Shown in pieces: positions 12,001 to 21,539 of a DNA stretch of 64,000 bases. Location of the stretch: contig OU015501.1 of the NCBI GenBank assembly GCA_907164885.2, positions 64,598,693 to 64,662,692 on the forward strand, given 5' to 3'. The notes beneath the pieces were generated by a model. That model saw only the letters and a program-made list of their open reading frames with translations, searched no databases and was not told where the DNA came from. This DNA comes from Dolomedes plantarius. Lineage: Eukaryota; Arthropoda; Arachnida; Araneae; Dolomedidae. The position numbers and the translations under genes are program-made. How positions within the stretch are numbered: the stretch's first letter is position 1; each line of letters starts with the position of its first letter.

Positions 12001-13890
12001 ACATATACACCCTCCAATTTTCCTGAAAGGAAGGAAATTGTGATTAATAAAACTTGAGGAAATGCATACTGTCCTCCGCAATCCAGTTCTGGCAAACAAT
12101 TAGACTGTATATAGCAACAAACACACATTTTTGCCCTTATACTCCGTTTTGATGGTCAAACTCTCTTGTTTTGTTTTATTTCGATGTTGTTTCTCACATA
12201 GTTATATTCCTTTAATTCAGTTAGAAGGGTAGAAACATTTTCTGTAGTTTGACACTCTTAGCCTGCCACATGATGCGACATAATGCTGCTGATCTGGATA
12301 TTCCTTCCCTATATCTAACCTGTCTTGCAATAAGTAAAGGCGAAAGCTTTTCTAGGTGGATATTACAAAAATATATTGAAACTACTAAGGAAATGATAAA
12401 AGTTTTGAAAAGACACATGTGCCCTGAAAAATATATTGTAGCTATGTAGAATCAAGAATTAAAAAGTGTTAAACAGAAAATAATAAAATATTGTTATTCA
12501 AAGCATTTAAGCTACAGTTTCAAAAAGCAAATTTGTTATCAGTAAAAATAAATTACATAAAAGAAAATTACGAAGCTTAAAAAACGATTCTAATTTAGTG
12601 CTCACTTTTACACCACGTTAACGCCCCTTTTATATTGACTGGATTGCGAGTTCAATGGAACGTAGCTAAGTCGACTACGATTACATTAAAAATCTCATAT
12701 CGACCTTGGATGTTTCGATAAGTCAGAGAATAGACGGCGGAGAAAAATAAAAATGTAAATTTTAAATGCTAGTAAATATAGAAAAACTTACGTTGTGCGT
12801 CAGGCTGAATTTTACGATTATTGACAAACAATTTTCAAAGTTAAGGAAGTTAAGAAGCATCTAGTGGGGGAGTAATTTGACTTTAATCTCTATACGAGCA
12901 GCAAAAATAACCTTTTAATAATTCCTTGTCTGTTTCGGATTCAAATACGGATTACAAATATTTCGTAAAATTTTCTAAAATAACAACACGCTATAAGGAG
13001 ACAAGAATTTTCTGATAAAGAAGAAAATCTGAATTAATAACTAAATAGCTCCTTTTTTCGTGTTTCTTTACAGTAAGAGCCATACTCTGATTGACCAAAT
13101 GGATTTCTAGTTTACTCAACGAAATATTTACTGGACAATAATGAGAAAATACCTCTGGAGCTCAAAACTGCAATAGTTGGATATAAATATTTGTATTTTC
13201 CTCTGTTTATCACTTTGAATAAAGTCTTAAAAATGAACTAAGTCATTATTTACCTGGAACATTTTTAATATATATGCTTTAAATTTTTTTTAATTTAATA
13301 AAATTTTCTGAATATACGGTTTAGAATATTTCCACAGAGCTCCATAAGTTGTTTGAAAAATTCCCATAACAATTTATTTAGAATCATCGGAATATTTTAA
13401 TATGTATAAAAGTATTCTACTTTGGTAAAATAATGAAGAATTTTTCAAATGCTGATTGCAAATAAAGTCTTCGAATTATAATTTTTCAATGCTGCCTGCC
13501 AACAAAGAGATCATTTTTCATTCCCTTCATTTTTATAACTCATGCAAATAGATCTCCACATCTTTATTTCAGTCAGGAATAAACTAAATAAAAATTATGA
13601 AACCGAAAATATTTATATTGAGAATTTTCAGCTTTATTCAAAATATTTGCTATCACGAAAACTGAAAATACCTCTTCAAATCGTAAGAAAGGTTGGTGCA
13701 ACGATGAATCCCAAATTTCAAATCCTTTATAAATGACATTCGTTTTTATCTCACTCTTAAAAAGTTTAGGAAGTCACGGTAAATGCAATTCTGATGTTTC
13801 ATTACAAATGCGGAAAATAAATATTAGTGGCTTCCCGCGAATACAAAGTTACGCCAGATTTTTCTAAATTTTATGAAATTTATGAAGAAA
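6081..13890. other. Long AT-rich non-coding stretch
   Basis: I see no supported gene. The longest open frame (6928-7350) lacks an ATG start and has a low-complexity hydrophobic composition. Minor structure: a direct repeat near 7360-7400 and 7460-7505; a 19-base inverted pair at 8380-8398 and 9339-9357; a diverged direct repeat at 11135-11235 and 11643-11745; and an exon-like open segment at 12248-12449. Confidence 0.5.
11135..11745. repeat. Diverged direct repeat, ~100 bp x2
   Basis: The segments 11135-11235 and 11643-11745 align by eye, sharing TTAGTCCTAT, ATGAG and AATGATTCT in the same order. The offset is about 508 bp. The intervening sequence does not align, so this is a dispersed pair, not a tandem array. 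Confidence 0.5.
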
Positions 13891-13899
13891 TCTCAAATT

Positions 13900-13936
13900 T
13901 TCCATATATATATATATATATGGAAAATTAATATAT

Positions 13937-13982
<46 letters not shown>

Positions 13983-13985
13983 AAT
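13900..13985. repeat. Palindromic TA/TG microsatellite cluster
   Basis: Alternating (TA)n, (CA)n, (TA)n and (TG)n blocks form an almost perfect palindrome, with the outer (CA)n pairing with the (TG)n. Confidence 0.85.
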
Positions 13986-14685
13986 GATAGCAAGAAGATG
14001 TTGGGTGCCAGGTAGAGACCTCGAATCATTATTCAGTCGTGGAGGGTGGCTGGGAAAGGCTGAGGCAGAGTCTATATAATGAAAACCATCGCAGGGCGAT
14101 TGGACAGGCCAGTGAACTAGAAACTCTTAGATGTAGTAGTAAAAAGCTGACGGGGAAATAGGTAAATGGAAACTGTGGCTGACTGGCGTAGGAATGAAGT
14201 CTAGGCGAGAAAACATAATACTCCGCATAGCTTGGTACACAGTTCATTATTAAGTAATACTGTACTGGCTCAAGTACACTATTTAAATTTCAGTTACAAT
14301 AACTATAGAACTTTATGCGTAGGAAATATCGTCCTGGGGCTGCCAGAACAGCACAGGATAAAACAAAAGAACGTAGAGCTAAAAGTTGTACATGTTTCTC
14401 ACTCAGCAATAGACACACAAAGGCTGCGAAGAGACGATCAGATCTCGAAAGGTAGAGGCGCGCTGAACTTTTCTGATTGGTTAAAACGTGACACCTGACC
14501 TCATCACCCCACATCGACGAGGTCACGTCATAGCTTCTAGAACACTCCTCTTATGTAAGCTTTCTGTCCGCACGTGGACTTCGGGGAAAATCTACTAGGT
14601 TATTTCGGGTCAAATTGAGGGGTAATGCTTTATTGCAATAGGACAAAGTTAATAAAGAAAGCGTTATTTTTAGAACGTTATTCTT
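13986..14685. other. Unclassified, less AT-rich segment
   Basis: This 700 bp block is richer in GC than its flanks and sits between two microsatellites, which suggests an old insertion. Part of it (near 14460-14550) resembles the reverse complement of 43960-44020, sharing CTCATC, ACGTCAT and CTTCTAGAA in order. I found no frame or terminal repeat, so no class is assigned. Confidence 0.35.
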
Positions 14686-14688
14686 TCA

Positions 14689-14775
<87 letters not shown>
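14686..14775. repeat. (TA)n microsatellite, ~85 bp
   Basis: Nearly uninterrupted alternating TA. Confidence 0.95.
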
Positions 14776-14779
<4 letters not shown>

Positions 14780-15145
14780 GTTCAATTTATAAATTATCTA
14801 TTCATTATATTGGATGCTGATAATTTATTCAAAGCACCAACTAAAATAACTACATATATACCGCGTGCGTCATAAATTCGTGCAAACTTCAAAAATTCAT
14901 AATAAAAGAAATAATGCTCGGAAAAATTTTCTGTTGCGCCAATATGATCAGAGGGATTTTGGATTTTTTTCCATGTAAAAAAAAAAAAGTTTCCAAAAGT
15001 AACCGAAAGAGGGCGCTCACACGTCATACTGAGACGTTTTATGCAAATCAGGCAAACACAAACAGAAAATCAAACATATCACAATAACATGAGACTGTGC
15101 ATTTATTTTAAAGTAATAGGCAAGTGAGGCGCGTCACTACGCCCA

Positions 15146-17053
15146 TTACAGTGAGTGTAGCATGTCGCCATCAATGGCAGGGACTGTCTGTGGAATGGCA
15201 TTTTTCAATTCCACCAAAGTGGTTGGGGAACCCCGGTACACACGAGACTTTAAGTATCCCCACAACCAAAAATCCGCCGGGTTAAGTCTGGTGATCGTGA
15301 GGGCCACTGAACCTTACAACCTCGACTTATCACTCGGTCTTCAGTGAAAGATTCCAACAGGAACGTTTTGACATCACGTAAAATGTGGGGCGACGCACCA
15401 TCTTGCATGAATGTGACAACAGGTAACGCATGTCTTTCCTGCAATGCAGGCTTAACGTGGTCACGCAAAAGCGTAAGATACCGTGCTGCAGTGACTGTAC
15501 ATGTTTTCCACTCGAATACAGGACAAGGCTCTTCAAAAAAGAAAGGGCCCAGAATAAAAGACGCGGTGAAACCGCACCAAACAGTCACACGAGGAGAATG
15601 TAGTGGCCGGTTCAGATACTCACGAGGGTTTGAAGTCGCCTAGATACGACTGTTTTGCGCATTAACGTCATCATGCAGTGAAAAGTGGGCTTCATCCGTC
15701 CACATGACATTCAGCAACCATTGTGGGTTACTGTTATGGAATATTTATTATGTTACGGGATGTTATTTAATATGTTACTGAACAAACTGGGATACGGAAC
15801 ATTAATTGTGGAATTAAAAATGTGGAGGATAAAAAGGGTTAAGAATTACTAATTAGATTGGGTGACTTACACTACACTTACATTACTATTGAGGGGAGTA
15901 GATAAACTGATGCCTGTAAATTAAATTAGATGCAACAGGATTACAAAGTAACCTGAAGCATGCGGCCATGTGCCAAAATTAGACAAATGTGAACGTGCAT
16001 AACAAGACAAACTATGAAACTAATAAACCACGAAATTGCACAAGATGGCAAATCGTATAGTGGAAAACTTTATGCGTTGTGTATATTAGAGTAAGTGATA
16101 GATCTACATACCTAGAATAAAATACAAAGCCTGCACAGTTTACAAAGAAAAGAATGGTGTGACTCACTGAATAGTTTAAGAAATTATATTTATTAATATT
16201 AGCATTTAAACAAACACAAAAGTAATATCGGTATGGTCAAATGATAAAGATAAAAAAATACTCTCATTAAACACATTATTATGTTCACTTTGCCCCCCAC
16301 GTGGGAACTTCTTAGGCCTAGCCTAGGAACACCTTGAGACACCTCACGACAGAGAAAAAAAAAGGTGACTGACTCTCTCTGCTGCAACCTGTCCTAGCGC
16401 CCACTTGGCGCGATGGTTAGCTTGGGCCAACGCCAAAGGCTGCCATATTGGCGGGTTGATCGCCATTCAGGCTATTTTACAATAAATACCCTATTTATAG
16501 TTACAAAAAAGGGGGCCTGCATTAATAAGAAACTAATTAAGAAAGTTACGAATAACTATTCGTGACAGTTACTTTCCATTTGTGCCAGAGCCTATGTAGC
16601 AAAGATTTGTCTTGCATCTGTATCTGCCGGTAGTAACTGGTGAAGTGCATGGATTTTGTACGGATGCAGATTCAACATTCCGTGCAGAATACGTTGAATC
16701 GACGGTCCCGGAATCCCTGTTCTCCTCCCACCTTCACGAGCACTGCTACTTCCCGTTGATGTCTCGGCTGTCAAATTTTCCATGGAACTTTGTACAACAT
16801 GGACGCGGTCCGCGCTCAAGGATGGTCTGCCAATTCGCGGACGATCCTCCAAACTCCCCGCTTCCTCAAAACGTCGTACTAAATTCAGTATCCCATTCAA
16901 TGAAATAGGCCTTTTTCGCGCCTTCAGTCTTTACTCCGTGCGAAACTTTCGCAATGCAACAGTTGGGGATTCACCATTCTTGTAGAAAAGTTTAACAACC
17001 AACACTCGATCTGGTAAAGAAAGCATGCTGCCGGCTTCGAATGACGAATCCAT
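15146..17053 (-). pseudogene. Mariner-like transposase, disabled
   Basis: The frame opens at the ATG at 17053 (MDSSFEAGSMLSLPDR), immediately inside the long TIR. It contains a helix-turn-helix region of the DUF4817-like type, with FEEAGSLEDRPRIGRPS. In-frame stops lie at 16931-16933, 16592-16594 and 15640-15642. The first catalytic Asp is in MWTDEAHFSLH and the second in MQDGASPH. A one-base loss in a G run (C run on the coding strand) near 15277-15281 shifts the frame. After it, PADFWLWG holds the third acidic residue, an Asp, by my count about 42 residues after the second. Reading ends at 15146. Removing the solo LTR and one target copy rejoins QMESN to PQWLLNV in frame. Confidence 0.85.
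15732..16567. mobile_element. Solo LTR, 836 bp
   Basis: The block starts TGTTATGG, ends CGTGACA, and is flanked by the direct repeat GTTAC (15727-15731 and 16568-16572). TG...CA ends with a 5-bp target duplication are the hallmark of an LTR left by recombination between two LTRs. An AATAAA lies near 16481 on the plus strand. It does not resemble the LTRs of the element at 19536-26720. Confidence 0.85.
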
Positions 17054-17272
17054 TTCCAACCAGGTGTTTTATTGATAGCCTGATTTGCATAAAACGTCTC
17101 AGTAGGACGTGTGAGCGCTCTCTTTCGGTTATTTTTGGAAACTTTTTTTTTTGTACATGAAAAAAAAATCCAAAATCCCTCTGATCATATTGGCGCAAAC
17201 AGAAAAATTTTCCGAGCATTATTTCTTTTATTATGAATTTTTGAAGTTTGCACGAATTTATGACGCACACGG

Positions 17273-17319
17273 TATATGTATATCATACATATATATACAT
17301 ATACATACATATATATATA
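17273..17319. repeat. TA/CA-rich microsatellite between two transposons
   Basis: Only 47 bp of degenerate (TA)n(CATA)n separates the right end of the mariner-like element from the left end of the Tc1-like one. Confidence 0.85.
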
Positions 17320-18732
17320 CACTCATAGACAAAAAAATTAGCGCACCAAGAAATAATTGCGGGATCGTAACGAAACTTGCAATGAAGGTACATGTCGGGA
17401 AGATATGCAAATGATTAGAAATGCAACGTGATTGCGCATTACGTATAGCCGGTAGAGGGCATTGAACATCGTACTCTGTGGAGTATAAAACAGGTAACCA
17501 AAGCTTGTTTGAATGTGCTGAATCATTTACAAAGGAAGAGCTGAGATAGACATGCCATTACGCCGTGTTCGAAGACAATATAAGCAGTTGTCGCAGTTTG
17601 AGAGGGGGAGAATCGTCGGGATGATGGAAGCTAGGTTGTCAGCTAGGCGAGTAGCTCGTCAATTAGGCCGCTCTGATTGTGTTGTGAGGAGGTGTTGGGA
17701 CCAGTGGACCCGAGAGATGTCATGTACACGAAGACCAGGCTCAGGACGCCCTCGATAGACCAGTCGTCGAGAAGACCGCCACATCGTAAGAAATGCACGC
17801 GTACAGCCAACTGCTTCATCCGCCGCCATCGAGGCACAGGTAGCACCTACACTAGGGGCCTCTGTGTCTTCTCGAACCATACGAAATCGCCTGGCTGAAG
17901 GACAGTTGGTATCGCGGTGCCCATTACGTGTGCTGCCCTTGACGCCCACCCATCGACTCCTCCGTTTGGAGTTTTGCCGCGCACGAGGAAACTGGACTGC
18001 AGTGGAATGGAACCAGGTCGTCTTTAGCGACGAATCCAGATTCAATCTCGGCAGTGATGACAATCGTGTTCGTGTGTGAAGAGCCCGTGGTGAACGCTTC
18101 CATCCTGTCTTTTCTGTACAGCGACACATCACTCCCACAGCTGGTGTGATGGTATGGGGTGCCATTGCCTACAATACACGGTCACCCCTAGTATTGTTCC
18201 GTAGCACCATGACAGCCCAGCGGTATGTTCATGAAATCCTGCAACCACATGTCTTGCCACTCATGCAACGGCTCCCAGGAGCCATTTTTCAACAAGACAA
18301 TGCTCGGCCTCATACGGCAAGGGTGTCACAACACTGTCTCCGCACTGTTACTACCCTTCCTTGGCCTGCCCGATCCCCAGATTTGTCTCCAATCGAGCAT
18401 ATCTGGGATTATTTGGGACGACAAATTGGGCATCCCACGAGTTTGAACGAACTAGAGGCAAGGTTACAGCAAATATGGAACGAAATGTCTCAAGAAATCA
18501 TACAGAACTTGTATGACTCAATGCCCGATCGTATCGCATCGTGCATTCGCGCTAGAGGGGGTCCAACGGAGTATTAACTCCTCCGTTCTTTTGCCTTTTT
18601 CTCTGAAATAAATTATCCTTTTTCTTTGATTTTCTTATCATTTACTTATATCAAAGTAGTCATTACGTATTTAAAATTTCGTTTCATTTTGACAACTCCT
18701 TCTTGGTGCGCTAATTTTTTTGTCCATGAGTG
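17320..18732 (+). mobile_element. Tc1-like element, nearly intact
   Basis: Terminal inverted repeats of about 33 bp begin CACTCATAGACAAAAAAATT and differ at one position between the ends. TA flanks both ends (17318-17319 and 18733-18734). The element is 1413 bp and carries one transposase reading frame with no frameshift but two stops. Confidence 0.92.
17552..18577 (+). pseudogene. Tc1-like transposase with two nonsense codons
   Basis: From ATG at 17552 to the TAA at 18575-18577 the reading frame never shifts (341 codons), but it contains TAG at 17756-17758 and TGA at 18077-18079. The product would bind the element's ends and cut and paste it. The N-terminal helix-turn-helix appears at residues 10-60 (QFERGRIVGMMEA, GRSDCVVRR), then GRPR at 65-68. 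Catalytic residues are Asp160 (FSDESRF), Asp249 (QQDNARPH) and Glu282 (SPIEHIWD), so 32 residues separate the last pair. VMVWGAIAYN lies between. The C-terminus is RARGGPTEY. Each stop is one transition away from a sense codon (CAG and TGG). The copy looks recently silenced and would be inactive without read-through. Confidence 0.9.

Positions 18733-18780
<48 letters not shown>
18733..18780. repeat. (TA)n(TG)n microsatellite
   Basis: Alternating TA followed by TG and TATG units, beginning at the right target TA of the Tc1-like element. Confidence 0.9.
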
Positions 18781-18781
<1 letters not shown>

Positions 18782-19535
18782 CCGCATATGTTTGGTTATT
18801 TTAGCTGTTACTATGAATAATTAAAATTAATTGCATACAATATAATAAGTATATAATTTAAAAACATAAGCTACTTTTCTAAACATTATAACGACGCTTT
18901 ACTTCCATTTGCGCTGTCTGCACTTAAATTTAATTTACTCAAAGCCTTTAGATTAAACTAAACAAAATCTAGTTCATAGCTAACGGAGCTGTCGTGTCTT
19001 TGAAAGATTTAAGAAATTATCGATAGTCGGATATATTGATCCAAATCTTGATGAATGACTTGTTAAAGCTTAGTTGATTAAATTATTAATTACAAAAGGA
19101 TTTTGCAAAATAGCCATTCAGCATATTAAATAGACTAAAAGTTTTAACAGTATTTTTTCGCTCACAAGGATATTAAAAAGGATATCTCAGATTACATTAA
19201 TAAAGGGAATTTTCAACTATATATAAGCAAAAATGTAACCGATTCTTATTAAACGTTCATTTCAATTCAGTTTAATTATGGCATTATTGTCTTTGAAGGG
19301 TAACTGACTTTCTAAACTTCGTAATTAACAGATTTTTTTAACTCTTGTGGAATTTTTTTTTCAGTTTTAATACATCGATTTCGCTTTCCTCTCGCAATTC
19401 TTGCAATCTCTTTTGTTAAGCCTCATTCAGCTTTCCGACAGCCGAACGAGGGCAAAAGAAATCAATTTATGGCAATTAGATAGGCATACGGAAGCATCAT
19501 TAGAATTACTTCAATAATTTATTTGATATTAGTAT
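18781..19535. other. AT-rich stretch before the LTR element
   Basis: I see no gene or repeat ends here. GTAT at 19532-19535 is the left target copy of the retrotransposon that follows. Confidence 0.5.
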
Positions 19536-19749
19536 TGTAGAGTATTGCATTTCAACCTCTCCGTTAACAAAAGAAATTCTTCTATCTCGGCCTGAGACAC
19601 TTCAAAAGATTTCCGACGGCTTGGGTGGCAATATGCTGACAGCAATTTTCCTTTTGTTCATCCGATAGACTTGTTCCACAGGACCTCAGGGGACGTGGTC
19701 ATTTTTCTTGATTTAGTCATCGCCACCGGGCGACGCCGCTGGTATTTAT

Positions 19750-19785
19750 TATAAATGACAGGAGACCCCCCAGGTGCTTTCATTC
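19750..19785 (+). promoter_or_regulatory. Candidate LTR core promoter (TATA + initiator)
   Basis: TATAAAT at 19750-19756 lies 32 bases upstream of the A in TCATTC (19780-19785), a perfect arthropod initiator. This spacing is what a TATA/Inr promoter needs, placing transcription start near 19782. A second TATAAAAAG at 20039 with TCAGTC at 20060 is spaced too closely. The same elements occur in the 3' LTR. Confidence 0.55.
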
Positions 19786-20524
19786 ATGAACTATCAATTG
19801 TTAAGCAGCATCCTGGAGGCGTCGCGTGCCTAAACAAAAGGACTCGTGCCTTTCGCATTTTACCGAAGCGGCCCTTTTGAGACTCTTTGAAGTGGCTTGG
19901 AGGACAAACTAAAAAGGCGGCCGCTTTAGACCCGGGGAAAATATTTCATTATCGCCCCAGGAAACCCATTTCCGTTGCTCACTTGTTCTAGATCGTTCGA
20001 CTTTCTGGAGAGTGATGCAATATCCGGTGGAGGTCTTCTATAAAAAGAGAATGGACCCCTCAGTCGAGGCTTGCGTCTTTTTAGTTCCTGACACGTAGCG
20101 GATCCAGTTCTAAGAGCAGCCGGGTTTGCCGCCCTTATCGGTTCAGCGTCCCTTGTGACTGTTTGCAGCGACGATCTAGTTCCTGCAGGAGTAAACATAC
20201 TCCACTAATTTGTCGGAGACCAGTCTTCGTGGAAGGAGCCTTTGCTACCTTATTTTCCAGTGAGGAGTCCTTTCTCCTTAATTTAATAATTTCATCGCTA
20301 CCGGGTGCGTGCAGTGATCACCGCCGTTGATATTATTGGGGAGCCCTTTCCCGTCAGGAGAAGTGCCGTTTCTTCATCATTGAAGCAGAGCCAGTTCTGC
20401 TAGCCTAGCGGACTTCTGTGTTCTTACTCCGCCCCACGCCGATAAAATCGAGTGTGATTACCTACGTTACGAAGTTCATCTTACATCTGTGCAGTGTACA
20501 TATCGCATCATCATCAATTTGATT

Positions 20525-20530
20525 AATAAA
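20525..20530 (+). terminator. LTR poly(A) signal
   Basis: AATAAA near the LTR 3' end, followed by GT-rich sequence (TTTGTTTTGTTTATGTAATG). The 3' LTR copy would end the genomic transcript. Confidence 0.5.
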
Positions 20531-20644
20531 TTGCATTTGTTTTGTTTATGTAATGAGTGATGTATACCTGGTGTGTTTAAATCATCTTCTGGTTGACACT
20601 ACGAACCTCAGTTCGCTACAGAAGGTATATATTCATTCATAATT

Positions 20645-20655
20645 TTGGTGGCAGC
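20645..20655 (+). other. Possible primer-binding site
   Basis: TTGGTGGCAGC about 25 bases after the LTR begins with the TGG expected opposite a tRNA CCA end. The gap from the LTR is larger than the usual few bases, and I cannot name the tRNA. Confidence 0.35.
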
Positions 20656-20696
20656 GTTTAGACGAAAAAAAAAAGCGACAGTAAGAACATTTTGTT

Positions 20697-20962
20697 TTCC
20701 TTAGTGACAGTCGCGTGTGTTCAGAACTGTGACTGTGCGAAAGTGCTATTGCTGGTGTGTATTCTGTGAAGTAGTGTAGAGCGGCTGACGTTCTTGTGAA
20801 ATCTGCTAAACTGCTGCAGTGTTAATTTCCTTAGTGACATTCGCGCGTGTTTCAGAACTGAGACTGTGTGAAAGTGCTATCGCGGGTGTGTGTATCCTGT
20901 GAATTAGAGTAGGACGTTTGACGTTCTTGTGCCATCTGATAAACTTGCTGCAGTGCCAACTA
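20697..20962 (+). repeat. Tandem duplication (~130 bp x2) in the element's leader
   Basis: The unit starting TTCCTTAGTGACA is present twice, at about 20697-20826 and 20827-20962. The copies share GTGACGTTCTTGTG-like and CTGCTGCAGTG strings with scattered differences. It lies in the 5' untranslated leader, where packaging or translation signals often sit; that role is inference. Confidence 0.85.
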
Positions 20963-21539
20963 GATGCCAGTCTTCACATCAAATTGTGAGTACCATTCTG
21001 TTTCTCTTTTGTGCTGGTATCCAACAGTAGTTTAGTAATTAATATTTTGGTTGTTTTCTCAGAAGTAGGAGAATTAAATTGTTGAATTTAATAACCGTAA
21101 TTAATAGCTTGATCTGAACTTAAAAGGTGTTAAAAATTTTATTAAGTTGAGGTAAAATAAGAACTAGTGTTATTGTGTAAAGTAGAATTGTTATTGAACT
21201 AGTAGTGTGTTAAATTAGTTCTCAGAAATTAAGGAATGTGACTGTGCTCAAAAAGAAATAGTGTAACTACATTGTGTTTAACTATTTTGCATTGTGTATT
21301 TTTGTGATATGTTAAAAGCAAAGTGATTTATCTTTTATGAACCTTAAAATAGTAACATCGCAAGCGGAATGTTAAAAGTAATTTAGTTCATATTTGTTAA
21401 TACATTGCATGTGTACGTTAATTGATTGTGTTGTGTAGTTGCATTTTGTGTTCAGGTTTTAAAGTAATTACTACCTCAGGGTTTATAATAGTGTGTATTA
21501 TTCTGTGTAGTATTGTAATAGCTTTGTATTCTGTCAAAC

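Larger units (their letters stand above)
14861..17272 (-). mobile_element. Mariner-like element with long TIRs, split by a solo LTR
   Basis: The inverted repeats span 14861-15053 and 17078-17272, roughly 193-195 bp and very similar. They begin CCG(C/T)GTGCGTCATAAATTCG with TA just outside each end. The minus strand encodes a decayed transposase (15146-17053). A solo LTR with a 5-bp duplication sits in the middle. Without it the element is about 1.57 kb, a normal size for the superfamily. Confidence 0.85.
19536..20620 (+). repeat. 5' LTR
   Basis: 1085 bp, TGTAG...CTACA. It carries a candidate promoter (19750-19785) and a poly(A) signal at 20525-20530. The open frame on the minus strand at 19926-20198 is a by-product of GC-richer LTR sequence and is not called a gene. 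Confidence 0.95.

Noticed and set aside
17659..18165. 168-codon frame on the minus strand
   Set aside because: It is antisense to the Tc1-like transposase at 17552-18577.
20039..20065. Second TATA/initiator pair in the LTR
   Set aside because: TATAAAAAG and TCAGTC are only 23 bases apart, shorter than the usual spacing; the pair at 19750-19785 fits better.
19926..20198. 90-codon frame on the minus strand inside the 5' LTR
   Set aside because: It lies wholly in LTR sequence, recurs only because the LTR is duplicated, and has no recognisable domain.
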